Of a stretch of DNA of 64,000 nucleotides, positions 33,639 through 40,863 are shown piece after piece; position 1 is the first letter of the stretch; each line of letters begins with the position of its first letter. Origin of the DNA: Tumebacillus permanentifrigoris (lineage in GTDB: Bacteria > Bacillota > Bacilli > Tumebacillales > Tumebacillaceae). The stretch lies in assembly GCF_003148565.1 (NCBI RefSeq), contig NZ_QGGL01000006.1, positions 186,001-250,000 of the forward strand. Direction: 5' to 3'. Position numbers and translations under genes: made by a program. The notes below the pieces were generated by a model that was not told where the DNA came from, did no database searches, and saw only the letters and a program-made list of their open reading frames with translations.

Positions 33639-33714
33639 GCGGTCATAGCTCAGTTGGTAGAGCACCACCTTGACATGGTGGGGGTCACAGGTTCGAGTCC
33701 TGTTGATCGCACCA
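33639..33714 (+). tRNA. tRNA-Val(GAC), copy 4
   Basis: Third unit of the triplet, followed by a terminator. Confidence 0.95.
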
Positions 33715-33739
33715 GAGGCTTCATCATGCGATTCATATA

Positions 33740-33790
33740 CAAGAGCACCCCTTCATCGTTCAACGACGATATAGGGGTGCTCTTGTTTTA
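33740..33790 (+). terminator. Terminator of the tRNA-Val triplet
   Basis: The stem AAGAGCACCCCT/AGGGGTGCTCTT with a structured loop is followed by GTTTTATT. Confidence 0.85.
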
Positions 33791-33797
33791 TTGTGTC

Positions 33798-34235
33798 TTA
33801 GTAACCGTCGTAGGCGTTCCCTGCTCCACTCATACCTGCAGAGTTATGGGGAGTCATGCGAATGAAGTAATCATTGCTCGGGTCGATGTTCGTAAACGTG
33901 AAGGAATACCAGCTTCCTACTTTGGGGTAATTCTGACTAAAGTTTTTCATCCCCTTCAGTGTATTGCTGTACCAATGGTATTGGTAGATGGAGTAGTCGA
34001 TATTTGCAGGTGCCACATTGGTACCCGAATCCTGCCAACCATTGATCGTACATACCTTGCTGCTATTTGTTACGGTGAAGACAGGGGAATCGACAGGAGT
34101 CGTAAACGACCCCGACCCGAATCCTGGGCCGAACGAGTAGTAGCCAAGGCCCGGAGAAGCAAACGCAGCAACACTCCCGAAAGACAGAGCTCCAACAATA
34201 AATGTCGACGCAATCATGAAACGAAGCGATTTCAT
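33798..34235 (-). CDS. Small secreted protein of unknown function
   Basis: 145 residues with a clear signal peptide (MKSLRFMIASTFIVGALSF...AAFAS). The mature part is Gly/Ser/Asn/Tyr-rich with probable beta structure and one Cys. The SD GAGGAGGG lies before the ATG. It follows the 34262 gene by 26 bases on the same strand, so the two form an operon. Confidence 0.8.
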   Translation of the reverse strand: MKSLRFMIASTFIVGALSFGSVAAFASPGLGYYSFGPGFGSGSFTTPVDSPVFTVTNSSKVCTINGWQDSGTNVAPANIDYSIYQYHWYSNTLKGMKNFSQNYPKVGSWYSFTFTNIDPSNDYFIRMTPHNSAGMSGAGNAYDGY

Positions 34236-34261
34236 ACAGACCCTCCTCTACTTTGGGATTG

Positions 34262-34666
34262 TTAGTTGTTTCCGATCACGATCTTCCACTGACCGTTAAG
34301 GAACTCCACGGGTAAGGTTTGCTGGGGTAATTCTTCCTTGTCAGTGGTTGACTTGAGTTCTACGTTCATGTGGGTGTCATCTACTTTTTCAAACGAGATG
34401 ATCTCCGCCTTTTTTACACGTTCGTTTTTCGCGAGGTTCGTGTAAACCTTGCGTTGGGAAGCCTCGTCCTTGAAACGAGTATCGTTTGTGTACTTCATGA
34501 TTTCGTCGACATTACCAGATTTCAGAGCGTCAAGGTAGTGGATTACAGCTTTTTTGGCTTCTTGCTCAGGGGTAGCAGATGCTTCGGATTTGGTTACGCC
34601 GAAGTACAAACCACCGGCAACAGCTAAAGAAACGATTGTAGATAGTATTACAATTTTTCTGTTCAA
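34262..34666 (-). CDS. Membrane-anchored or exported protein, NTF2/DUF4878-like
   Basis: 134 residues from a TTG start (34666) that has AAGGAGG 8-9 bases upstream. The signal or anchor segment is residues 5-25. The remainder (EAKKAVIHYLDALKSGNVDEIMKYT, then FLNGQWKIVIGN at the end) has the look of NTF2-like/DUF4878 exported domains. It is first in a two-gene minus-strand operon with its own promoter. Confidence 0.78.
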   Translation of the reverse strand: MNRKIVILSTIVSLAVAGGLYFGVTKSEASATPEQEAKKAVIHYLDALKSGNVDEIMKYTNDTRFKDEASQRKVYTNLAKNERVKKAEIISFEKVDDTHMNVELKSTTDKEELPQQTLPVEFLNGQWKIVIGNN

Positions 34667-34698
34667 TTTTGTGGCCTCCTTTATGGAAAATCAACACA

Positions 34699-34727
34699 AT
34701 GATAACTCGGTATAATTAAGTTTACAA
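34699..34727 (-). promoter_or_regulatory. Promoter of the two-gene minus-strand operon
   Basis: On the minus strand: TTGTAA, 17 bases, TATCAT, about 33 bases before the TTG start at 34666. Confidence 0.65.
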
Positions 34728-35069
34728 TAGTTATATAGAGTTTTGTCTATGTTACAATAGATAATCTAAGGGGTAGTGCTCTAAAATGCTTGCTGGGCGG
34801 GGCAGAATGAAGGAACAGTTGACCCAGCCCGTCTGATGCAAGAGGACTTGTTTTTCTTGCAGAAACAGTTGAGTGGTCATGATAAAACAGAGGTGGAGGA
34901 AACCCTTATGAAAGCGAAGTAGTCGCAGTCGTCATTTCACTGAAAAAAGTCGCTTAGATGCTACTGACAGAACCAGCATGATCGATGAGGAAAAGAGGGA
35001 ATGAACAAGGTTGTTGGAGCTGATGGGGAGAATGCGAGGTATTTGTAGGAGTTTGTTTGACTTTGCGTT
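34728..35069. other. Intergenic stretch without a recognisable gene
   Basis: No credible coding frame. It holds one copy of a 30-base repeat (34771-34800, partner at 44710) and a strong SD followed by ATG and four codons only (34908), possibly a gene remnant. Confidence 0.5.
34771..34800 (+). repeat. 30-base repeat, copy A
   Basis: It begins GGGTAGTGCTCTAAAATG and matches 44710-44739 at 25 of 30 positions. Both copies lie near tRNA genes. Confidence 0.6.
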
Positions 35070-35098
35070 TTGATCGCGGATGGGGGCCGTGGTAAGAT
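35070..35098 (+). promoter_or_regulatory. Promoter of the second large tRNA block
   Basis: TTGATC, 17 bases, TAAGAT, just before tRNA-Lys. The -10 box is the same as that of the first block. Confidence 0.75.
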
Positions 35099-35113
35099 AA
35101 GTCCTGTGAGCAC

Positions 35114-35189
35114 GAGCCATTAGCTCAGTTGGTAGAGCACCTGACTTTTAATCAGGGTGTCGAAGGTTCAAGTCCTTCATGGCTCACCA
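35114..35189 (+). tRNA. tRNA-Lys(TTT)
   Basis: Acceptor GAGCCAT/ATGGCTC, anticodon loop CTTTTAA, CCA encoded. First of an eight-tRNA block. Confidence 0.95.
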
Positions 35190-35197
35190 GTTTTAAC

Positions 35198-35273
35198 GGG
35201 GGGTTAGCTCAGTTGGTAGAGCACCTGCCTTGCAAGCAGGGGGTCAGCGGTTCGAATCCGCTACTCTCCACCA
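35198..35273 (+). tRNA. tRNA-Ala(TGC)
   Basis: Acceptor GGGGGGT/ACTCTCC with two G-U pairs, anticodon loop CTTGCAA, CCA encoded. Confidence 0.93.
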
Positions 35274-35277
35274 TTGT

Positions 35278-35353
35278 TCCTCGATAGCTCAGTTGGTAGA
35301 GCGCCCGACTGTTAATCGGATGGTCGCAAGTTCGAGTCTTGCTCGGGGAGCCA
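35278..35353 (+). tRNA. tRNA-Asn(GTT)
   Basis: Acceptor TCCTCGA/TCGGGGA, anticodon loop CTGTTAA, CCA encoded. Confidence 0.95.
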
Positions 35354-35358
35354 TCTAG

Positions 35359-35435
35359 GGCCCGTTGGAGAAGCGGCTTAACTCATCGCCCTTTCAAGGC
35401 GACATTCACGGGTTCGAATCCCGTACGGGTCACCA
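35359..35435 (+). tRNA. tRNA-Glu(TTC)
   Basis: Acceptor GGCCCGT/ACGGGTC, anticodon loop CTTTCAA, CCA encoded. Confidence 0.95.
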
Positions 35436-35442
35436 CGTTTTC

Positions 35443-35518
35443 GGAGGCTTAGCTCAGCTGGGAGAGCATCTGCCTTACAAGCAGAGGGTCGGCGGTTCGA
35501 TCCCGTCAGCCTCCACCA
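35443..35518 (+). tRNA. tRNA-Val(TAC)
   Basis: Acceptor GGAGGCT/AGCCTCC, anticodon loop CTTACAA, CCA encoded. The only Val isoacceptor here other than GAC. Confidence 0.95.
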
Positions 35519-35540
35519 TTTTCACTAAAAACAAAGGAAG

Positions 35541-35578
35541 GTCGACTAAGACCGCGGCGTCCATGCCGCAACGTCGAC
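35541..35578. other. Structured spacer between tRNA-Val and tRNA-fMet
   Basis: The arms GTCGAC (35541-35546) and GTCGAC (35573-35578) enclose a GCGGC/GCCGC stem. This is unusually long and structured for this compact block; it may be a processing element. Confidence 0.5.
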
Positions 35579-35597
35579 ACTCCGGAATCCTTTCCGT

Positions 35598-35673
35598 CGC
35601 GGGGTGGAGCAGTTGGCAGCTCGTCGGGCTCATAACCCGAAGGTCACAGGTTCAAGTCCTGTCCCCGCAACCA
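35598..35673 (+). tRNA. Initiator tRNA-fMet(CAT)
   Basis: C1 opposite A72 (CGCGGGG/CCCCGCA) and three G-C pairs in the anticodon stem (GGG ctcataa CCC) identify the initiator. CCA encoded. Confidence 0.95.
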
Positions 35674-35676
35674 CAT

Positions 35677-35753
35677 GGAGCTGTGGTGTAGTGGCCTAAC
35701 ATGTCCGCCTGTCACGCGGAAGACCGCGGGTTCGAATCCCGTCAGCTCCGCCA
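35677..35753 (+). tRNA. tRNA-Asp(GTC), second copy
   Basis: Identical to the gene at 31283. Confidence 0.95.
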
Positions 35754-35759
35754 CTTTTT

Positions 35760-35835
35760 GCGGTCATAGCTCAGTTGGTAGAGCACCACCTTGACATGGT
35801 GGGGGTCACAGGTTCGAGTCCTGTTGATCGCACCA
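35760..35835 (+). tRNA. tRNA-Val(GAC), copy 5
   Basis: Last gene of the block. An accessory region with recombinase genes starts directly downstream; the next tRNA-Val copy is 9 kb further on. Confidence 0.95.
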
Positions 35836-35870
35836 CACCTTTAAAACCGTGATATATCAATGTTTTCAGT

Positions 35871-35888
35871 GGACTGACGTAGGACAAA
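35871..35888 (+). repeat. Direct repeat GGACTGACGTAGGACAAA, left copy
   Basis: An 18-base exact repeat with its partner at 44784-44801; each copy lies close to a tRNA-Val gene. Possible relic of an attachment or duplication junction around the 9-kb region. Confidence 0.6.
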
Positions 35889-35970
35889 TGATGTGACAAA
35901 TTGGAGCAGGGTGGCGCTCCTAATTCCATCAGGGTAGTGCTCCTACATCGGCTCCACATACGGCAATCCG

Positions 35971-36015
35971 AAACGCTTCTTCTTCGTAATCAAACGATGA
36001 GGGAGCGTTTTTTGT
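35971..36015 (+). terminator. Terminator-like hairpin directly before the integrase gene
   Basis: The stem AAACGCT/AGCGTTT with inner TCGT/ACGA is followed by a T run, ending next to the ATG at 36017. The only SD-like sequence (GAGGGAG) for the integrase lies in its 3' arm. The remnant at 46408 has a similar hairpin before it. Confidence 0.6.
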
Positions 36016-36016
36016 T

Positions 36017-37081
36017 ATGGATAGACGTGTAGGTAAGAAAACGATACAAACTCGGGTCGTAGCAACCACGGCAGCACTTGACGTATCCTTAGACGTTTTG
36101 TTCGAGCAGTTCATGTTGGCGAAGGCATCGGAGAATCGAGCGCCGCGAACCCTCGCACAATACCGCGAGAACTATAATTTCTTTCTGGGTTACTTGACTG
36201 AGCGGGGCCAATCAAAAGCCTTCCAGAACGTCACTACGGAGCTTTTACGCGAGTATATCGTGTGGATGTTGCATGAGAAGGTTCAGTTCAAGGGGAGCAA
36301 GTACGCACCGAAGGTGCAGACTGTTGGGTTGTCCCCTGTGACGGTCAACACCCGACTGAAAACATTACGAGTACTCTTCGGATTTCTGAAGAAGGAGAAG
36401 ATCATCGCTGAAGATCCGATCAAGCCGATTGAATCTGTAGAGGAAGACGAGAACGAGGTTATTGTTCTTACGGTCGAGGAAATGCGGCGGTTGTTCGCTA
36501 TGCCGGATCAAAAGCGGTTCAGCGATTTTCGTGATTACGTTCTCATGAACTTTCTGCTGGACACGTTCCTGCGAATCAACGAAGCCCTATCGTTGAAAGT
36601 GACGGACGTTGATCTCGATTCGGGGATGGTGACGGTGCGGGGCGAGGTAGCCAAAAGCCGTAAGTCCCGAATGGTTCCGTTGAATAACTACACAGTTCGG
36701 TTGTTGCGTGAACTGTTGGCCGAGAACCAAGAGTTTGTTTCCGAATACGTCTTCCTAGCGAATTATGGCGATCCACTCCAAGCCAACCAGTTCAGACACC
36801 GTCTCCGTGAGTATTCGGAGGAAGCCGGTATCAAGAAACGGGTACACCCGCACTTATTCCGACACACTGGGGCCACGATGTTCTTGGAGAACGGAGGGGA
36901 TGTACGCCATTTGCAGATGATGCTTGGTCACAGTGACCTTCGAATGGTTTTACGATACACCCACCTTTCTAAGCAATCCTTAAAGAAGCAGCATGAACAA
37001 TTTTCTCCGATCAACGCCGTTCGAGGGAAATTGAACAAAGAGCGAAAAATCGAGGTTAAGCAACAGAGGATTGCTATGTAA
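36017..37081 (+). CDS. Tyrosine recombinase/integrase
   Basis: A 354-residue phage-integrase-family recombinase. The N-terminal SAM-like domain (residues 25-120) starts LFEQFMLAKASENRAPRTLAQ. The catalytic domain shows Arg in FLRINEALSLKV, Lys in the KSRKSRMVPL hairpin, HLFRHT and LGHSDLRMVLRYTH; the nucleophile would be the Tyr of RYTH. It lies 180 bases downstream of a tRNA-Val gene, typical for an integrated element. Its ATG has no normal SD and follows a terminator-like hairpin. A deleted relative lies at 46408. Confidence 0.92.
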   Translation: MDRRVGKKTIQTRVVATTAALDVSLDVLFEQFMLAKASENRAPRTLAQYRENYNFFLGYLTERGQSKAFQNVTTELLREYIVWMLHEKVQFKGSKYAPKVQTVGLSPVTVNTRLKTLRVLFGFLKKEKIIAEDPIKPIESVEEDENEVIVLTVEEMRRLFAMPDQKRFSDFRDYVLMNFLLDTFLRINEALSLKVTDVDLDSGMVTVRGEVAKSRKSRMVPLNNYTVRLLRELLAENQEFVSEYVFLANYGDPLQANQFRHRLREYSEEAGIKKRVHPHLFRHTGATMFLENGGDVRHLQMMLGHSDLRMVLRYTHLSKQSLKKQHEQFSPINAVRGKLNKERKIEVKQQRIAM

Positions 37082-37083
37082 TC

Positions 37084-37115
37084 AAAACCCCTTGCCGATG
37101 ATTGGCAGGGGGTTA
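37084..37115 (+). terminator. Terminator-like hairpin after the integrase
   Basis: The stem AACCCCTTGCC/GGCAGGGGGTT with a GATGATT-type loop has a poor T run. Confidence 0.6.
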
Positions 37116-37275
37116 TTGGTTGGAGGGTATTTATCATCTAAGAACACGAAGCTGAGGAGTATCTCACTCGTCGAACCAAGGTGGATCATTGGCGAACTTG
37201 TACGGATTGCTGACGAGTCAACCGTAAATCTACCGTCGCTGACAGTCGATGTAATTAAGGACTGGCGGTGTCTGA

Positions 37276-37285
37276 CCACCGGAAG
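37276..37285 (+). repeat. CCACCGGAAG motif, copy 1
   Basis: Direct orientation, followed by TAGAC. One of four copies within 1.36 kb around the sigma-like gene. Confidence 0.6.
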
Positions 37286-37331
37286 TAGACATCCGCTGGC
37301 TGAACGCAGTATCAAGGGTTCGAGGCATCTA

Positions 37332-37341
37332 CCACCGGAAG
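37332..37341 (+). repeat. CCACCGGAAG motif, copy 2
   Basis: Direct orientation, followed by TCTAGCGC; the inverted copy 4 carries CGCTAGAC next to it, so these two look like ends of an inverted pair. Confidence 0.6.
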
Positions 37342-37380
37342 TCTAGCGCTATTGGCAGAAAATTCACTGAGTACGCTGAG

Positions 37381-37390
37381 CTTCCGGTGG
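37381..37390 (-). repeat. CCACCGGAAG motif, copy 3 (inverted)
   Basis: Reads CTTCCGGTGG on the + strand, 40 bases after copy 2, so copies 2 and 3 could form a hairpin. Confidence 0.6.
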
Positions 37391-37477
37391 CTGATGCGAA
37401 ATAACATCGTGCCGGCATTAACCCGTAGTCCGCTTCGAGTGGTACGAAGACGGAAGGAGCTAGCTGACGATAAATCG

Positions 37478-38487
37478 TTAGAGCGTCCAGTCCTCAGCGA
37501 AGAGTTTTTTCAAACGCTTGTGGATACGGCGCACCTGTTCATGATGCTTGTAGCCGAGTTCCTGCGCGATCTCCGTATAGCTCTCACCCGCAACCATCAA
37601 TTGAGCCACCTTGCGCTCCTCCAGAGACAGACGCGTATCGTATAGGAAGTCCTGTCCCAATGTGTCAGTGGATCGGCACCGGGCGATGAAAGAACTTTGT
37701 GGAGCGGCAAACCGTTTGCGTCAAGAGTGTCAAGGGACACCGTCCCGTAGTTGGCCTTTCGTTTGTCGGTCGTTTTCTCAGCGCGGTACATGTCCATTGC
37801 CTTGCTTTTTAGGATCATGGACAACGTTTCGATGAAGTAGAAACCAGAGCTGAAGATGTATCCTTCCGAGGCCAACGTGTAAGTCAGTTCCGCGAACAAT
37901 CCAACGAAATCCTCGACAGGTAATCCAGTTGATGCGCTCCACCACAACGCCAGATAGTGAAGATATCCAACCTTCTTAAGCTTAAGTCCCTCCAAGCCAG
38001 CCCATTGGCGCTGTACGAGTTCGATTTTGCGGGGAGTTTCTTTTGGGAAAGAGCATAAGCGCCGCCACACTGCATCGAACGCTTTACAATACTCGTTGTG
38101 GGTCGTTACGATTACTTCGATGTCCTCGTCAAGACTATCCAAAAACTCCGCCCACGCGTCTTTGAAATCTGAGACTGCATCTTCAATACTCAGCGCCCAT
38201 CGCTGCCGATGACGAGGCCAGGTCTCAAAGCGTCTTAGCTGTGCTTCACGGCGAATCTCCCACCCCAAATCCTGCTTCCAATCGGCAGCAGTCAAGGGTT
38301 TAGCTAGTACAGGTTTGGTTAGTTGCTTATTGTTTGGTATAGTACCTTGTCTATATGTAGCCCCAGCGTTTGTATAGTTGTAATACGAGGTTTTGTTGCT
38401 GTATTGCACACTTCCGCTCAAATTATTCTTCTTTTTTTTCTTGCGGCGAGCATCCTCTTCCGCGAGCATATCCTTAGCCCGGCTCAT
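37478..38487 (-). pseudogene. Sigma-factor-like gene, frameshifted near its 3' end
   Basis: The first 270 or so residues (from ATG 38487) include a Lys-rich N-terminus, then a helical body. The frame then runs off into a nonsense tail at 37597. A second frame (37478-37660) continues with LSLEERKVAQLMVAGESYTE and EQVRRIHKRLKKLFAED, a sigma-70 region 4/LuxR-type helix-turn-helix. The junction near 37659 reads CACATTGGGACAG; one extra T would join the frames into about 335 residues. It is either a decayed phage-like sigma factor or a frameshift site. It lies in the accessory region, opposite in strand to the integrases. Confidence 0.65.
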
Positions 38488-38869
38488 TCACTTCACCGCC
38501 TGCACGTTTGGTCATGGTTATACGAGTAGCATGTCTGCAAGTGCATTGTTTATGCTGGAGAATTAGTAGCAATTGGCTTTTTCGGCGATTGAACGACGTT
38601 ATGTATTGACCATCGGCAGTCCACTTCCGGTGGCGCTAGACCCTTCCAGTGAATCGTCGCGTCTCGAAGTTCTGGAGAACTCGCAAAAATTTTTATGAGA
38701 ATTTGCTATCTGCGACAAGGTGTTATTCTAGCGAGGGAGTCCGGCCCATTTTATTGAACTTCCGAAATCCCTCAAACGTTCGTCTATCGTCGGGCGGGGG
38801 GCGTACAGAACACCGTGGTCTATTCTTGCAAGGGAGTGGCTATCGGGAGGTAATGGTACGGAAAAAGTA
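38488..38869. other. Non-coding stretch
   Basis: No convincing gene on either strand. It holds the fourth CCACCGGAAG copy (inverted, 38624-38633). Confidence 0.5.
38624..38633 (-). repeat. CCACCGGAAG motif, copy 4 (inverted)
   Basis: Reads CTTCCGGTGG on the + strand, followed by CGCTAGAC, the inverse of the sequence next to copy 2. Confidence 0.6.
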
Positions 38870-38893
38870 AAAACCACCCTTTTGGGGTGGCGT
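38870..38893 (-). terminator. Terminator of the minus-strand zinc-ribbon gene
   Basis: On the minus strand the stem CCACCC/GGGTGG with a CAAAA loop is followed by TTTTT. Confidence 0.75.
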
Positions 38894-38903
38894 CAATCTA
38901 GGC

Positions 38904-39107
38904 CTAGATTTTTTGAATGAAGAGCATTACATAGCTGCATTGATTGCAGATGTAAGCTCTGAGTGGCATTACCTGATCCAAGTTTGTGTTGAATCCAGTT
39001 GGCCCTACGTTCGCAGTAGGAAGAGAGTGGTAAGGATTTGGGTCCTCGGACACGGTGAAATTTTGTCTAGAGCAATTTGGGCAACGTGAAACATTGTGAT
39101 TCTGCAT
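38904..39107 (-). CDS. Small zinc-ribbon-like protein
   Basis: 67 residues from the ATG at 39107, which has GAAGGTGA upstream; an ATG at 39140 has no SD. Two CxxC pairs (RCPNCSR near residue 8 and ICNQC near residue 56) suggest a zinc ribbon. Monocistronic with its own terminator. Function unknown. Confidence 0.65.
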   Translation of the reverse strand: MQNHNVSRCPNCSRQNFTVSEDPNPYHSLPTANVGPTGFNTNLDQVMPLRAYICNQCSYVMLFIQKI

Positions 39108-39204
39108 TGGAGGTGACTCACCTTCTTTCATGTCGAACATGATAATCAGTCTAAGTATGATCTTTTGACTTTGTTTTTATTCGAGATTAGAGGGTGGGTT
39201 ATAT

Positions 39205-39302
39205 TCATCGCAGAACTGATATTCTACGACGAATAATGACGAAAAACCTTGACTTCTCGTCGGAGAATACGTTAGAATGACCTCGGAAATACGTCGCAGA
39301 AC
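39205..39302. repeat. Cluster of four YCRTCGNAGAA motifs
   Basis: Copies: TCATCGCAGAA at about 39206 (+), TTCTACGACGA at 39222 (inverted), TCGTCGGAGAA at 39257 (+), CGTCGCAGAA at 39292 (+). The third overlaps the palindrome TTCTC gtcg GAGAA lying between the -35 and -10 boxes of the 39327 gene. They may be operator or integrase arm-type sites. Confidence 0.6.
39249..39278 (+). promoter_or_regulatory. Promoter of the interrupted recombinase, with embedded palindrome
   Basis: TTGACT, 18 bases, TAGAAT. The spacer contains TTCTC gtcg GAGAA, well placed for repression. Confidence 0.65.
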
Positions 39303-39326
39303 ACGACGGAACAAGAGGTGCGGAAC

Positions 39327-40256
39327 ATGACGAACTATCTACAGCAGTTTGCGACATGGTTGAAAGACGAGGACAAGGCGGACAAGACGATCAGTACATA
39401 CGTCACCGCGCTCAACAAGTTCGTCACTTGGTACGAGCAGAGTGTAGGGGATGCGTTTGAGCCGGAGGGCGTCACGACGATCATGATTCAGGACTAACGT
39501 TCCTATATGATGAATACCCTCGACCAAAAGCCAGCTACGATCAACAAGGCGTTGGCGACGCTCAAGACGTTCTTTAGCTGGGCCGTCGACAAGAATCACA
39601 TTCCTACCGATCCAGCCAGCAAGGTACGCATGAAACGTGTTCAACAGGTCACGGGCCCAAAATGGATGACCGACCAAGAAATCAACCGACTCACATACGC
39701 GTTGGACACGGAGAAGAACGAATTCAAGGCGGCAAGAGATCGGGCGATCTTCTACACGATGTTTCGGGCAGGGCTGCGGGTCGAGGAGGTCAGCGACTTA
39801 AAGCTAACGCACGTAGATTTCCGGCGCGAAACCGTAACCGTCATGGATGGCAAGGGCGGGAAGTTCCGTGTCGTTCCGATGCACCAGGATTTGAAGAGGA
39901 CGTTAAAGGCATGGTTGCCGTTCAGGAACGCCAGCAAAAAGCCGGCTCACCAAGAGAGCGAATTCCTACTTGTAACGGAACGATCCGGCAAGATGACAAC
40001 GCGGGCCATCGAGCATATGATGGACACGTACATGGAGCGGTGCGGCCTTCTGGAACGTGACGCAGACGGAAAGAAGATGGACGGCCAACATTCCTGTCAC
40101 TCGCTTCGTCACACGTTCGGGAAGCGTCTGTTGGACGCTGGGCGGCCTCTGAACGAGGTCAAGGAGCTAATGGGTCACGACAATATACAGACCACAATGA
40201 GGTACGTCACGCCGTCCAGAAACGATCTCAAAAAGGCGATAGAGGCAGTAAGATAA
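39327..40256 (+). pseudogene. Tyrosine recombinase interrupted by one stop codon
   Basis: The frame from ATG 39327 (SD AGAGGTG) reads as a XerD-like recombinase, but codon 57 is TAA (39495-39497, context CAG GAC TAA CGT TCC). Coding continues in the same phase to 40256, giving 309 codons in all. The catalytic part is intact: Arg in FRAGLRVEEVSDLKL, Lys in DGKGGKFRVVPMH, HSLRHTFGKRL and LMGHDNIQTTMRYV. A single TAC-to-TAA change would explain it. An ATG at 39510 could restart a protein without the N-terminal core-binding half. Confidence 0.75.
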
Positions 40257-40384
40257 CGGGTCTCAGACATAATTGAAGGATCTCCCATGTCAACAAAAAA
40301 TTGACCTATGAAGAATGAATGGAAACCATATTAGATAGGGCATAATATATCAGTTGTTAAGAGTATCTAGAGGAGGGATCATCG

Positions 40385-40591
40385 TTGGAGGTTTTTATCT
40401 GTCAAAGTTTGAACAAAATCTCTATTGAAATGGGATGCGTAGTTGTTGCAAATTCTGAAAAGGAGGCAAAGAAGCAAGTTGTGAAGGATTTTAAGGCAAA
40501 AGGCTGGGACTTATCGGAGGAGCACGTTCATTTGACAAAAGTAAACACCACTGTCCCTCATACCGTGATAATTGACCCGCTTAATGACTAA
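40385..40591 (+). CDS. Small hypothetical protein
   Basis: 68 residues from a TTG at 40385, 7 bases after AGGAGGG. A beta-alpha-beta-like small protein (VFICQSLNKISIEMGCVVVA, then a Lys/Glu helix). No family is recognised; it resembles small phage or element proteins in style. Confidence 0.65.
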   Translation: MEVFICQSLNKISIEMGCVVVANSEKEAKKQVVKDFKAKGWDLSEEHVHLTKVNTTVPHTVIIDPLND

Positions 40592-40710
40592 AGCCCCTGC
40601 ATGTCCGACCTATGTCATACAGATAAGCATAAAGATGCCGTGAGTCCACGCCGTTACAAGGTTTTCCAAACTAAGAGAGTTCTAAAAAACGGACAAAAAG
40701 TGACATTCAA

Positions 40711-40738
40711 GCACGCTGACCATTCGGCGTGTTTTTTA
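40711..40738 (+). terminator. Rho-independent terminator
   Basis: The stem CACGC/GCGTG with a TGACCATTCG loop is followed by six T. Confidence 0.65.
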
Positions 40739-40792
40739 TTGTTCATGGGGGGCTTGCTTACTGTGAATTAGTATCGGTCTGTTTTAAAAGTA

Positions 40793-40821
40793 TGTACATC
40801 ATGTTACTCATCTGGTAAGAT
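40793..40821 (+). promoter_or_regulatory. Promoter of the first XRE-TPR gene
   Basis: TGTACA, 17 bases, TAAGAT. The -35 lies in the palindrome ATGTACAT (40792-40799), which also occurs upstream of 45062 (44974) and, with one change, at 47884. Confidence 0.55.
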
Positions 40822-40863
40822 AATTTATGCAAAATATAATCATATTGGGGTAGGTGTGCCATC

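Larger units (their letters stand above)
37116..37475. other. Non-coding stretch with repeated 10-mers
   Basis: No credible gene. It contains three of four copies of CCACCGGAAG (37276 and 37332 direct, 37381 inverted). Confidence 0.5.

Noticed and set aside
33442-33714. Regular 98-base repeat considered as a CRISPR array
   Set aside because: The repeat units are complete tRNA-Val genes with cloverleaf and CCA; spacers are alike, not unique.
34908-34922. ATG with strong SD followed by four codons
   Set aside because: Too short to support as a gene, and no hairpin leader or amino-acid-rich run to suggest a leader peptide.
35771-35959. Short minus-strand frames across tRNA-Val genes reading GLEPVTPTMSRWCSTN
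   Set aside because: This peptide arises from translating the antisense of tRNA-Val and is a well-known false annotation.
32437-39497. In-frame TAG and TAA considered as stop-codon recoding
   Set aside because: No SECIS-like or pyrrolysine context, the two stops differ, and one gene has also lost its start; decay is simpler.
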